From Reticulitermes lucifugus (Eukaryota > Arthropoda > Insecta > Blattodea > Rhinotermitidae): a stretch of 64,000 nt of DNA. Shown one piece after another: positions 48,776 through 60,133 of this stretch (positions are counted from its first letter, which is position 1; each line of letters opens with the position of its first letter). The translations under genes were made by a program, and so were the position numbers. The DNA lies in contig JAKCWW010000455.1 in assembly GCA_026260175.1 (NCBI GenBank), forward strand, positions 7,410-71,409, written 5' to 3'. Under the pieces are notes generated by a model. The model saw only the letters and a list, made by a program, of their open reading frames with translations, did not search any database and had not been told where the DNA came from.

Positions 48776-51044
48776 CTATTTGCTCTTCCTTGTGACATTT
48801 TAATTAATCTAAAAGCAACTTGAATTACGAAATCTGGTAGCTTTTAAAAGATGCTTTAAATTATTGACATAGTTCCAGTTTATTGAACACGAAATCTGAA
48901 TTCTTCAATGTGCGAGAATTAAGAGAAGAAATGCTTATTAATCTAAAAATTTACATCAGTCACACACAATGATCGATGAATGTAGGAGAAAATTTGGCAT
49001 TGTCGCGGACACAGTAGGGCTACTAGTTCAACCTTTGATAAAATACAGAAGAAGGGCAGGTGTTCTGATACGGCAAGTTTGGGAGATGAGAAGAGATACA
49101 ATTTTAAAACGCTTTCATTCAGTCGAACTGTATTATGAAGAAAAATTAGTCATTACTTAACATTTCGGAAGTCTTTGAAATCTGTTACAGAATTCTCGCA
49201 CATGATTTCAGTTTAAAAGTATTATAGAACTTAGTTAATAAGTTCTTAAAAGCATGCTGCTTAATTTCAGTTATTAAAGAATTATAGGCTGGAACTGTTA
49301 ACGTCTTGACTGTGCAAGGATTATCACGTTACTTCTAAATATCTGTAAATCATTGTTATTCCGTGATCAGGCCACCTTAGTTTAACAGAAGCTTGTTTGA
49401 TAAGATCATACTCCCACAGTAACGTTTGCTGTATTTTATGGAAACTAAAGATGTTAACTCTAAACCAGAACTAATCTTGAGCCACAAGGACCTATTCCAT
49501 GTCCTCACTTATTTAGAAAACTGAATATAATTTTCCCATACACGCACAAGGGACTTAATGAAACATCTTATTTTTCGGACTAAAATTGTGTAAGAATTTC
49601 TCATAATTCCCACGTGAATTTTCATACAAATAATAAATAATTCCTTCATAAAAGACGGTGTAAAACGTTACACATAAGATATTAACCTAGTATTTCATTT
49701 CGGAATATGAAATCCTAAAATAGAAATCAAAATTTTCATCTTGGCTTAAAAATAATATAATTTGATACATATATAATGGATTGAAATGCTCAACAATATT
49801 CGTTCTATCAAGTCTAGCTTTATAAGAAAAAAATGATTACTTTGTAAGTGTGTAGCCAAGAGCATTTTTCTACATTTCAATTCAGACTTTGAATTTTCTG
49901 TCACTAGCTAAGACTGCAGGCAATGTAACTTTATTTGAAAGCTGCTGTATATTATTCCTCTGAGCTGGATTTTTATCTTGCATAAAATTCTAAATTATTT
50001 TAAATGTGAATAGAACTTAATATAAATTTGAATGCTACGTAGATAAAGTAAAGTAGTCTCTGTGCTTGAAGAGGGAAAGAAGCCGTCATAGGTTTAGCTG
50101 AACACCTCCTTAACTATGACGCAAAATAAAGCTGAATGGTCAGTATTACGCCTGGGTAGCTTTACACAAGGAGAAATTCTCGCCCCCCTTTTCTAATGAC
50201 AGGTAGACTGGGTGGGTTCCAAAACAAGTCTTGACATTATGCAAACGAAAAAAAATATTACCCCTACAGGGAATCAATTAAAATTCGATAGGATTAATTA
50301 GAGCGGCTTAGTGTAGAATACATAGGCATGCTGCCTGAATACGCCAATAAACTTTCAAACTCTAGCTGTAAGACTAAGAATGTGCAACATTTTATTTTGC
50401 TCGAATGGTCAGGACGAGTAAGCAGGTTGATTGATGCTAATGCTGCTCCTGTGGCCATTGATTTAGGCCTGTGTTTAAAAAGAAAAACAATCTCCGCTGG
50501 TCCAAAGAATAGTACAAACGGGAAACATGGCACATACACGAATATCTTATGGCAGACTAAGGAAGAGTGAGCCAAACGACGATATTTTTTCTGTTGCGGT
50601 TGGATGGCACATTATTTTACGATCTACTCAAGACATTACCCATACAATTCCTGAAGGAAGTACTAATAAGGGAGAGCAATCACTCTCAGCCAGCGTTTTG
50701 AGTTTGGAAATTCTCCTAAACTTTGTTAACAAAACATCGTAGGCATCGCTCTTCTTTTCCCTGTCACTACGTTCCATGCCTTTAACATCTCACGAGGCAA
50801 ACTTCTGTACACTTCGATACACAAAATTACTAAGCGCCTCTCTTCCTCGTTTACGGCTGCAGGTTTCATCTCGGGCATTTTTACTACTCGGCAGAGAGTC
50901 GGTTGAATGGATATTGCGCAGTACTCAATAAAAGTCAACATTTACTTGATTGTCACAACACATTTTGCAACCCTTCAATATTAAATCTATACCTTCGTAT
51001 GCATTACAAATTTTAGCAGAATATCATTGACCGTCTTGGAAAGC
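48776..51044. other. Unassigned intergenic DNA with several competing open frames at 50.3-50.95 kb
   Basis: Frames of 60-95 codons are open on both strands at 50294-50941, in DNA less AT-rich than the surroundings. None has a motif I know. It lies directly 3' of the family A LINE relic (minus strand) and may be more of that element. Confidence 0.4.
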
Positions 51045-52354
51045 AAGGTTGAAAAGCAGTAGCCATAAGGCTTCTTCTTGTTTCAGAGGATTCAGAATAT
51101 GAAATTTATCAGACAAATATTTCTTGCTCGAGGTTTACTCTTTCTAAACTAAATCACAGGCTTTCTTAAAGTCTATAAATAGTCCTAAATTGGTCAGGTA
51201 AATTACTATAAATTTTCTCAATTATTTTATGAATTCAGACACCTGATCAGTAGTTGATATATTACATTTAGTTTTGAACAGATAATCTCCAAAACGTTCG
51301 GCTATATATGGAGTTAAACTTGGCAGAAGGATGACAAAATTTGTATATGACTGATAATAGTAATATGCCTCGATTGTTACTACAATACCTTTTTCGCCCC
51401 TGTTATACGTATACAACAGTTTGACTCCTACACTCTTAAGGAAACTCTCGCTTACTTCAGACAGAATTAATACGTTTGTGGATTCCTGAACATAAACTGC
51501 TGCTTCCTGCTTAAATTAGTTTTGATAGAATTTGAAATATATCTATGTTTCAAATTTTCAGTCACCATCTTATTCTCAAAGTCACACGACTCAGTCACTA
51601 GGGGCTCATCTCTACATTCAAGAGCAGGTAGAATTAATTATGACGGCTATTTAAACAAGGTGGGAATCTACAAGACCTTCCTCATTTTTTTCGCATTAGT
51701 TGCATGTTGGTAACTTAATTTATGCCTCGATAAGCATCTCTACCAATATTGTTGTGCCTGCTTATTTCAATCTCATTAAATTTACTTTTCGAACACCGCT
51801 GCTTTTTTCTATATACTTCTAATGGGTTTTACGTCATTCATTACTCATATTTTCTGCACTGAATTGTCTTGGATGCTCTCAGCATTGTAACTTAAGGTGA
51901 TCCTTTGATCTATAAATTTTGAACGTTCTTCGTCAAACCATGAATAATGTTGCTTTCTTGCTTCCGGGCCTGAATTCTCCTATCTACCAACAAGACGCGA
52001 TCAAGCTGAATGTGAGTATTCCCATCTGGACTGGTCCAATTTTTTTGTTCTTTTTTTTGTGTGCAAATATTGTGCGCTTGACAACTAGATGATTCCATGT
52101 GGCAAGATTTGCTACTGTAACTTTATTACCACTACTTTGGTTTAGGCTTTCATCCAAAGTTTTCCGCGTAAAAATACCTCACCTCCCTAGTTGTGCTTTC
52201 AAATGTCCTAAGTAAATTTTCAAGTGGAACTTAGGAAAGTGATCCAATATCTGCGCTAATTCCGTACAGAATCTGTCCGTTGAGTGAACGCTTTTGTCCT
52301 GAACTGGTGACTGCCCATTCAGAGCAATAATATCACACCAATGACCGCTTAGCC
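51045..52354 (-). mobile_element. RTE-like LINE family A, endonuclease plus RT relic
   Basis: Read on the minus strand from 52354. The endonuclease domain gives LSGHWCDIIALN, DHFPKFHLKIYLGHLKAQLG, DESLNQSSGN, and WTSPDGNTHIQLDRVLLVDR, the EEP-nuclease pattern of this family (RWCNIIVLN, DHFPKYHMKILLGDFNAKVG, WTSPDGKTHNQIDHILVDRR). The linker and RT follow: IHKRINSV, NNRGILLLSVIYKF, LTPYIAERFGD, STTDQVSEFIK, FIDFKKACDLV (RT motif A) and LKQEEALWLLLFNLAF (RT motif B region). YADD and everything after it are not seen; the 3' part ends or is unrecognisable near 51045. Many stops and shifts show an old copy. A hAT transposon lies at its 5' end. Frames at 51222-51416, 51910-52098 and 52179-52367 are pieces of it. 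Confidence 0.88.
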
Positions 52355-53001
52355 CAGTGTTTTTCAAACTTTTTGGTCTGTGGAACTCTTTTCCAGACTG
52401 AATATTTCACGGAAACCCGCCCCTGTTTTTGAGTTGGAAAAATAGCCAAAATAAAAAGTGGAGACCGTAGGGTTTTTTGTTTGTCGTCAAATAAAATAAC
52501 ATAAAGACTTCACTTTCGATTTGCTCAATCAGCAAAAGAGTACAAATTATTATTTATTAATTTCTTAGGGTTACGGATCAGACTGTTTGGCTGAACCCAT
52601 CAATATTAAATCTAGTATAATGGGTGACAGTTGCAATCTGAAATCTCCCTCGGCGCCCAACTTATTTCTGTATTTGGTTTTTGTCATACTCGCTGGTCAA
52701 GTGTAGAGGAAGGCAGTGTTTACAGTGATCCTTCTTAGATTATTCTTCTTGCGGCAGTACCTCTCAGAAAGGCTGGAATATTTTGACGTTATGCCCCTGT
52801 TTCTTTCTGAAGTATTCCCTTGTGTAATATACCATCTTTAATTACCTCATATTCATAGTTTAACATTACTGTAGAAGTAAGTTGCTAAAATAATTACGAC
52901 AGCAATAAGAAATTCCCAAGCATTTAACAGCGTTTCGTGGAACCCCTGTCACGCCTTCGCGTAAACCCAGGCTTCCGAGGAATCCGGTTTGAAAAACACT
53001 G
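52355..53001 (-). mobile_element. hAT transposon, internally deleted (647 bp)
   Basis: Terminal inverted repeats CAGTGTTTTTCAAAC sit at 52355-52369 and, inverted, at 52987-53001, 15 of 15 identical. They are of the CAGNGNTTTTCAAAC type typical of hAT (Charlie-like) elements. Flanking 8-bp duplications are GCTTAGCC (52347-52354) and GCTTAACG (53002-53009), 6 of 8 identical. The minus strand keeps a transposase C-terminal remnant (52571-52696). Most of a ~2-3 kb autonomous element is missing, so this copy is non-autonomous. It is inserted next to or inside the 5' end of the family A LINE relic, so it arrived after that LINE if the LINE continues beyond 53002. Confidence 0.92.
52571..52696 (-). 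pseudogene. hAT transposase C-terminal remnant
   Basis: The minus-strand frame reads PASMTKTKYRNKLGAEGDFR, then LQLSPIILDL, and stops at 52571. It matches the end of hAT transposases of the ZBED5/FAM200-like group (ASMKTKYRNRL, DVEADLRLALSNIQPDI), the C-terminal part of the dimerisation region. A stop (TGA, 52697-52699) lies directly upstream and no further transposase is readable. Recognition is from the strong MTKTKYRNKL and EGDFRLQLS blocks. Confidence 0.85.
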
Positions 53002-53009
53002 GCTTAACG

Positions 53010-56000
53010 CTGCACAGGATGGAAGAAACTCGCGCACGAGTACTACGTTGTGATTTCTAGGGTGTTATACAACATATATCCTTAGGCTTTTAATGTTTGC
53101 AATATGCGTCATCATCAAACGAGGTATTGTTATTTGCCACAAAGATAAAGCGCGTTGTTAAGCGCCCTTAAAACAAATAATGCACTGTAGTGCTGAGTTG
53201 TGATCGGAACACATATACGACGAAAACTGCAACAAGCATGGGAAATAAGCAGTGCATTATGCTGATCGAAGTCATCCGAAAACTAATATGTTCGATGACT
53301 GCAGCATGGTCTCTATGAGACTTGAATTGTAACATGTATGTCACTTGTGAATGAAGGTCGTCACTGGAGTGTCCTCAAATTACTGCACAACTAACGATTG
53401 GATCAGTAACACTTCTGGCGGAATTCACACCCGTTTCCACATCCTAATTCTCAATATCTATTGCACGTGTAGCTACAAGACGCCGATGATTTTATTATTT
53501 GACACCTTACGTCTATTTTTGGTGACGTGTATCTCGAAAACTGAAAGGCTCACGACATATGTTGTGTTACATTTTGAATTATTTAAAAGGTAATCACTCT
53601 GTCGAGAGATTGTAGGCGAATTTCCTTCCACACTGTAAATGACCCTATCGTTAATAAACTCTGCTCTCTTAATTGCTGATTATTATTATGTTATTTTAGG
53701 AAACTCCATCCATAATTGATGATTTTCATTCCCTTTTCCATAGAAAAGGGTAAAACACTTTGCTGGTTCAGTGCAAGCCTTGCAATACCTGACCTCATCA
53801 ACTTCCACTAAACTTAGCCTGTACTTTTCTAATTCTCCTCCTTCCATCTTCAGTCAAATGTCCCACAAGCACTCCTTAGGTTCTAAGGTAATGTGTACGC
53901 ATATATTGTATACGTATGTCAAATTGAGAAAAAGTTTAATTTTGAAATATGTTAATCAAAACGAAGTTGTTAGGTATAAGATCTACGAAATCAAAGATGT
54001 GTAAATGAGAGTACTAATAAAGTACTTTTTGTGTGTGTGAGAAATAAGATAAGGCTTGCTTTTCTATCTTCTTTATTTAACTTTTTTGCCATGAACAAAT
54101 AAGAAGTTTAATATAAAAGGGACAAAAATAAAAGCCCTTTTTGCTCAATGCGATTACAAGTTAATAATAATGAGTAACAATACTCTCTTCTTGGATTCAA
54201 TTAAGATAGAAGCAGCAAAGTTTTCTGAAATGTTGGTAAAATGGCGTCATAGCAAACATGAAGGTAATATTCATCAGCAGAGCTGTGAAAACCCATAACA
54301 CATAAACTTAATGTAACACACGAATTGTCACATTCTACGTAATTAAATACGTGATATACTCTACCAAGAATAATAAAGACATACTTTAATTTAATCAGTC
54401 TCGGAAACATATGTCTGGGTGTGCAGGGTGTTCATTGAAAGAAGGGTCACTTTAGCAGGTATTAAGATTTCACTAGATTTAGTAGGCTTAATACGGGCAC
54501 ATATTAATTCCTTGCAGTGTGCTATTTAGGGGAAAAGTTTGAGCATCATTACATGAATATTGTAAGATATGATCTTTGTGCAACATGAGATTTTAAACGT
54601 AACTGATGAAGCAAAATATCGGAAGGCCCGGAAGTTTCTTACGAATTTAATAATAGAGTGCTTTTAATGTTATTGAATTGTACAAAACGAACAAATGCTT
54701 CTGAGGGGATACGAAATATTTGCCCTTCAATACAGAACTGGCTTGTAAATTATATCGTTTAGGTGAGTGATAAAATATATAAGAGTGTTATAAAGTAATT
54801 AAGTACAGCAAAATATTAGTATTACTGCCTGGAAAATTTCAAACACGCTCATATCATTTTGTTAACTTGACGTTAAATAGCATATATTTAAAAAAAATTG
54901 TGTTGGGCATGTGCATAATCATACACACACACCTCTATGTTTGTCCATGAAAAACAAACGTGTACATATTATATATATACGTCACATGGAGAGATATTAT
55001 AATTTTGAGGTCTTTGAATCACAATGAATTTACTAGGTATACTTTGTTTTTACAACGCAACTGCGAAAACGTAGCTTTGTAGCTGAAAGTTAGAAATTAG
55101 GTGTAGACAAATATTTTCTACGCATGAGAATTGAGAGATTGCCGGCTTTGTCTATGGCCTCTATTCATCTCCATTACGGAGTATTTGCTTCGTTTTGTCC
55201 TCGCATTCCAATGAAAGTACTAATAGCTTCTCCGGCACCTCAAACTCCCAACAGTTCCCTGGAGCAACAAATACCATGGTCACTTGTGTTCAGTCAGCAG
55301 TCAGGAATTTGGAGACTTCTGCTATATTACAGGTTGAACAACGTTAACATGAAAGGTATTTATTGACGCCAAGGAAAATGATGGACAAATATAAGAGGAT
55401 CGTACCTCTGTCAGAAAATACAGAACATAAAGGCAAGTGCAATGTTGGCTAGCAGAACTTTAGAGATAATTTACACCATTACATTTTGAAGCCTGGAAAC
55501 AAGAATATTGGCTATTTATAGCTGTTAATATTATGCCAAATTAGAAACATGTAACTTATCAAATGTTTATATGACATCAATTTTAATTGCAAATAAAACG
55601 ATTTTGAAGACGGTCATGTAAGTTTCTAAGTACATTCTGCTTCAAATTTCAAGTGCCCACTGCATAAATTGCGAAATAATGCAGATGTAGGTTGGACGGC
55701 TCTGTTTGTCTGAACGTCTTAACATAAAAGAGAAATAATTAGGCCTACGTTTGAAAGAAATGGGTGTTGCTAAGGCACTGTTAATTATCGGCATAAATTA
55801 GTTATTTATAATGATAACATTAAAAATAATTATTATTCTTTTTACCATCACCATCACCACCGCCGCTGCCAACACCACCACCACCACAACCACAAATATA
55901 GCAAGCATTTTGTACCCATCCAGAATTACTTCAGACTATCACGAAAATTTTACGTAACAAGAGAATTCCTAATTCTGTGATATTAATGGTATAATCGATT

Positions 56001-56119
56001 ATTCACGAAGTTATACTTACAAGTGAGGAATCTAGTTACTCTTTCTTTAGATAAACAAGATTAGGCCTGATGACAATCTGGTATTACCTTCGTATATACT
56101 CCTGATTTAAGGTTCCACA
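53010..56119. other. Unassigned intergenic DNA
   Basis: A short CCA/CAT-rich simple repeat lies at about 55849-55896. Frames at 53351-54004 and 55124-55366 have no motif. A sequence at 54424 (CAGGGTGTTCATTGAAAG) looks like a transposon end, but no inverted partner was found. Confidence 0.45.
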
Positions 56120-58237
56120 AGCGTAAACTAAGATGAGATTTGGAGAAGCTATATGCTCAACTACAGGAAGTACACGATAGTCTAGAAGAAAAACTTGGTG
56201 CAATCAAATGTGAAAGTGGAAATGTGGAAGTGCAGTGGAACAATATCAAGAAATGTGTGTCAGATACTATGAGTGATTTGAATGGGAAAGTCAAGAGGAG
56301 AGCAAGAAAGCCATGGATTACACAGGACATGATCAGTAAAATGAATGAACGAAGGAAATGGAAGAATGTCAAAAACGAAGAAGGAAGGAAGAACTACAGA
56401 AGACTGGGGAACGAATTTAAAAAAGCCAAGGACAACGCCAAGAAGGAATATCTGGAGAGCATATGCGACGAGATCATAGAATTTCAAAGAANAGGACGTT
56501 ATGATTTAATGTACATGAAGACAAAGGAACTAGGTTGGAAAGAAAACCATGGGAATCAAAATATTGGCATCGAAGACTCTCAAGGGAATATAATAATAGA
56601 TCAGAGACGAGTATTGCAAATTTGGTAGAAGTATATCACAGAGCTCTACAATCGAGATAATCGACCAGAACACCTAGAATTCGAACCTGAAATTGAAGTA
56701 GATGAAGACGAGAAAGGCCCTTGTATTTTGCAAAGTGAAGTGGAAAAAAGCTATCAAGGAAATGAGGGATAAGAAGGCTACAGGAGATGATGAAGTACCT
56801 GGAGATGTACTCAAACTATTGGGAGACGATGGTCTCAGACTAATGACACAGCTGATCAACAGCATATATTTAACTGGGGAGTTGCCCAGAGATTTCAGTG
56901 AAGTTACAATTATTGCCTTAAACAAGAAGCCCAAAGCTACAAAATGCAACGAACATCGCACAAGCAGCAAAGATAGCAGCGAGGATACTCAGAAGAAGGA
57001 TTAAAAGGAAGACTGAGGATGCACTTGCAGAAGATCCGTTTGGATTTAGGAGAGGAAAAGGAACTAGGGATGCAATCGGAATGCTGAGAATAATATCAAA
57101 ACGAAACTTCGTCATACATGAGGAATTGTGTGTTTGCTTCATAGACTGGCAGAAGGCATTTGACCGTGTCAACTGGACCAAATTAATGCAGATCCTAAAG
57201 GGATTTGGGATAAAATGGCGCGTAAGAAGATTGATCAGTAAATTGTACATGGATCAGAGTGTCGAAAAACGACTGGACCAAGGGGAGACGAGGAGTGTGA
57301 AGATTGGAAGAGGAGTTAGACAAAGTTGCTGTTTGTCACCGATTCTGTTCAACTTATACAGCGAATACCTTACCAAGGAAGCTCTTGAAGGGTTTGGATA
57401 CTTCAAAATATGAGGACAAGTAATGTGCACTGTGAAATATGCAGATGACCTTGTGCTACTGGCTAGGGAAGAAAAGGTGCACAGGGCATGGTTGATAGAA
57501 TAAGTGAAACTGGAAGACGCTATACAATGGAAATGAATGTGGAAAAAACTAAGGTAATGAGAATCTCAAGGCANNNNNNNNNNNNNNNNNNNNNNNNNNN
57601 NNNNNNNNNNNNNNNNNNNNNNNNTGGAATATTTCAATTATTTGGGTAGCATGATAACAAATGATGCAAGGTGTACACATGAAATAATATCCAGAATTGC
57701 CATGGCAAAAGCAGCATTCAACAAGAAGGAAACTCTTTTCACCAGCAAACTGGACTAAAATTTAAGGAAGAAGCTAGTAAAATGCTAAATTTGGAGCATA
57801 CCTTTTTATGGTGCTGAAACATGGACACTTCGGAAAGCAGATCAGAAGTATCTGGAAAGTTTTGAAATGTGGTGCTGGAGGAAGAATGGAGAAGATCAGT
57901 TGGACCGATCGTGTGAGAAATGAAGTATTACACAGCGTGAAGGAGGAGAGGAATATCCTACATAAAATAAAAAGAAGAAAGGCTAACTGGATTGGTCACG
58001 TATTGCGTAGAAACTGCCTTCTATAACACGTGATTGAAGGAAAGTTAGAACGAAGGTTAGAAATGACGGGAAGACGAGACAGAGGGCGTTAGCAGCTACT
58101 GGGTGACCTTAAGGAAAAGAGAAGATACTGGAAATTGAAAGAGGAAGCACTAGGTCTCAACTTGTGGAGAACTCGCTTTGGAAGAGGCTACGGACCTTTC
58201 GTAAGACAGACTACAGAATAAAGGAATATTCCTGATT
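56120..58237 (+). mobile_element. RTE-like LINE family B, 5'-truncated copy
   Basis: The plus strand reads, across several frames: RRARKPWITQDMISKMNERR (linker), SEVEK and MRDKKATGDDEVPGDVLKLL, TGELPRDF, KIAARILRRRIKRKTEDALA, DPFGFRRGKGTRDAI, CFIDWQKAFDRVNW (RT motif A), IGRGVRQSCCLSPILFNLYS (motif B region), VKYADDLVLLA (catalytic YADD), then the C-terminal module WCWRKNGEDQ, SWTDRVRNEV, RKANWIGHVLRRNCLL and RFGRGYGPFVRQTTE. The endonuclease is absent, so the copy is 5'-truncated. Breaks include an in-frame TAG at 56626-56628, a frame change in the A-run near 56750, loss of about 15 codons near 56970 and a TGA at 57411-57413. The 3' end AATATTCCTGATTA abuts copy 2. There is a 51-bp N run at 57574-57624. 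The clade name is tentative. Confidence 0.93.
57574..57624. other. Assembly gap (N run, 51 bp)
   Basis: This gap lies inside LINE copy 1. The matching part of copy 2 is about 47 bp, so the gap length is close to real. Confidence 1.
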
Positions 58238-59022
58238 AAATATGCAGATGACGTTGTGCTACTGGCTAAGGAAGAAACGGTACTAAAGTGCATGACTGAT
58301 AGACGAATTGAAATTAGAAGATATGGAATGAAAATGAATGTAGGAAAGCTAAGGTAATAAGAATTTCAAGGCCACCAACTTCAGTACGTATTATGGTACA
58401 TTAAAAACAACAGGGGGAGTGGAATATTTCAACTATTTTGGTAGCATTGTAATAAATGATGCAAGATGTAGACGCGAAATTACATCCAGGATTGCCATGA
58501 CAAAAGCACCATTGAAAAAGAAGAAGACCCTTTAACAGCAAATAGAACTTAAATATAAGGAAGAATCTAGCGAAGTGCTGCATTTGGAGAATAGCTTTGT
58601 ACGGTACTGAAAGTTGGACACTTCGGAAAGTAGATCACAAATACCTGGAAAGTTTTAAAATGTGGTCCTGGAGAGGGATGGAGAAGATCAGTTGGACCGA
58701 TCGTGTGAAAAACGAAGATAGAGTCGAGGATTAAAGGAATATCCTACATACAATAAAAAAGAAATGCGAACTTGATTTGTCACATCTTGCGTAGGAACGG
58801 CCTTTTAAACATGTTACTGAAGGAAAGAAAAAATGAAGGATAAAGGTAACGGGAAGAAGAGGAAGAAGAGCTAAGCAGCTACTTGATGACCTTAAGAAAC
58901 GAGAGGATCCTGAATATTGTAAAATGAAGCACTACATCTCAATCTGTGGAGATCTCATTGTGGAAGAGGCTATGGATCTCTGTGTAAGACAGGCTACGAT
59001 ATTACGATGATACTCCTAATTA
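58238..59022 (+). mobile_element. RTE-like LINE family B, second partial copy in tandem
   Basis: It starts exactly at the YADD segment (TATGCAGATGACGTTGTGCT against TATGCAGATGACCTTGTGCT in copy 1) with no spacer after copy 1's end. It runs collinearly to the same 3' end (GATACTCCTAATTA). Readable blocks are YADDVVLLAKEETVLKCM, RYGMKMNVGK, TWKVLKCGPGE and ICHILRRNGLL. It differs from copy 1 by many substitutions and small indels and is non-coding. Head-to-tail adjacency at a shared breakpoint suggests a tandem duplication of the 3' portion or an insertion of a truncated copy at the 3' end of copy 1. Confidence 0.9.
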
Positions 59023-59799
59023 CGTCAGATATGAAAACAAAAAGTTAAGGATTTTATGCGTGACACAAAAACTCTGACACAAAAGTCATTGTTATAAGTA
59101 TGACAGAAAGAAATTTTACCTTCTTAAAGGGAGTAGGAAAACAAGTTTTAACAACTACGAGAAGAAATAAAGCTAAAATTCCTTCTACTTGCTACATTCA
59201 GATACTTACTTAGTGTGTTTTGAAAGACAAGATAGAGAGATATATTATACCACACAATGTGAAGTGTCAGAAGAAAGTTAAATTCAGTAAAGTATATTAG
59301 CTTGTTTAAAACCTAAATGTAAAAATTCCAAACCCCTTTAGATCTTACTTCGTATATGTGTGTCACGTGGATACGATTCCAGCCGTTATCAATTATATTG
59401 AATGTTTCTTCATAAGCAATATTGTTTTGTACTACTGCTGGACTAGTTCTTTCAGGAACTGGTACTGTATCTAAAACGTTTCTTTGGAGTATTTCTTTAT
59501 ATATCAAGAAGTAGGCCTATATGTGTGGCTAAGATTAAAACCTTAAAAAACTAGAAGAGACGAATCTAATATAATCGGAATATAAGCAGACACCCATTAG
59601 TAAACTATATAATTATTTATGAAATTTGTATTTCTTGCTGACTTCGCCACAGAGGAATTACGGTACTGGAAAAAGACAAGTATCAAATGATTGTGCCGCA
59701 ATTTCCAGGATAATACTTTGACGGCAGAGGCACCATGTTACTTACCAATGATGGTAACACATGTTATAACATGCTAAAGATCACAAATATCACATCGTT
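59023..59799. other. Unassigned intergenic DNA
   Basis: Nothing is recognised. Confidence 0.5.
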
Positions 59800-59809
59800 G
59801 TTCACACCG

Positions 59810-59945
59810 TGCATTTTTATTGAATTATTAACTAGAAAGTACCAACAATAATGCACAAACGTAATGTATAACAAAGAGTCTTTAAAGGATAATTTTAATT
59901 CCGACGTGTTTCGGTGTCCTATGTACCACCATCATCAGGGAGAGA
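59810..59945 (-). ncRNA. Hammerhead-ribozyme-like unit D with flanking direct repeat
   Basis: On the minus strand: TCTCTCC, CTGATGA (59938-59932), T, stem II GGTG/CACC (59930-59927 with 59916-59913) around a 10-nt loop, GAAAC (59912-59908), ACGTC, then GGA, which pairs with TCC to give a 3-bp stem I. Predicted cleavage is after GTC (59903). The tail is TTTGTGCATTATTGTTGGTA (59859-59840), followed by an AT-rich end. The 136-bp unit is bounded on both sides by the 10-nt direct repeat GTTCACACCG (59800-59809 and 59946-59955), which looks like a target-site duplication. An exact inverted copy of the 20-nt tail is at 60114-60133. Together these suggest a small retroposed ribozyme-bearing unit. Confidence 0.68.
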
Positions 59946-60113
59946 GTTCACACCGAAAGATGGAAACACCGTTGGTAAGGTAAGTCCCTTTTGTTATGTA
60001 CACATCATAAGAGTCACTTCACAGAATTCACGCACCTAACGCACGCTAGGCACTGTAAACCTGCTGCGAACATCCACTTCACACTGTTCATCCAGATAGG
60101 ATACTGTAGACGA

Positions 60114-60133
60114 TTTGTGCATTATTGTTGGTA
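60114..60133 (+). repeat. Inverted partner of the unit D tail
   Basis: TTTGTGCATTATTGTTGGTA is an exact inverted copy of 59840-59859. The pair of tails about 255 bp apart parallels the inverted ends of the element at 46802-47260. No ribozyme core is seen beside this copy. Confidence 0.85.

Noticed and set aside
50170-50295. Possible second copy of the SINE at 35457
   Set aside because: Only a short CCCCTACAGGGAATC-like match; no box A or tRNA-like head.
54424-54460. Transposon-like end CAGGGTGTTCATTGAAAG
   Set aside because: No inverted partner or target duplication found within several kb.
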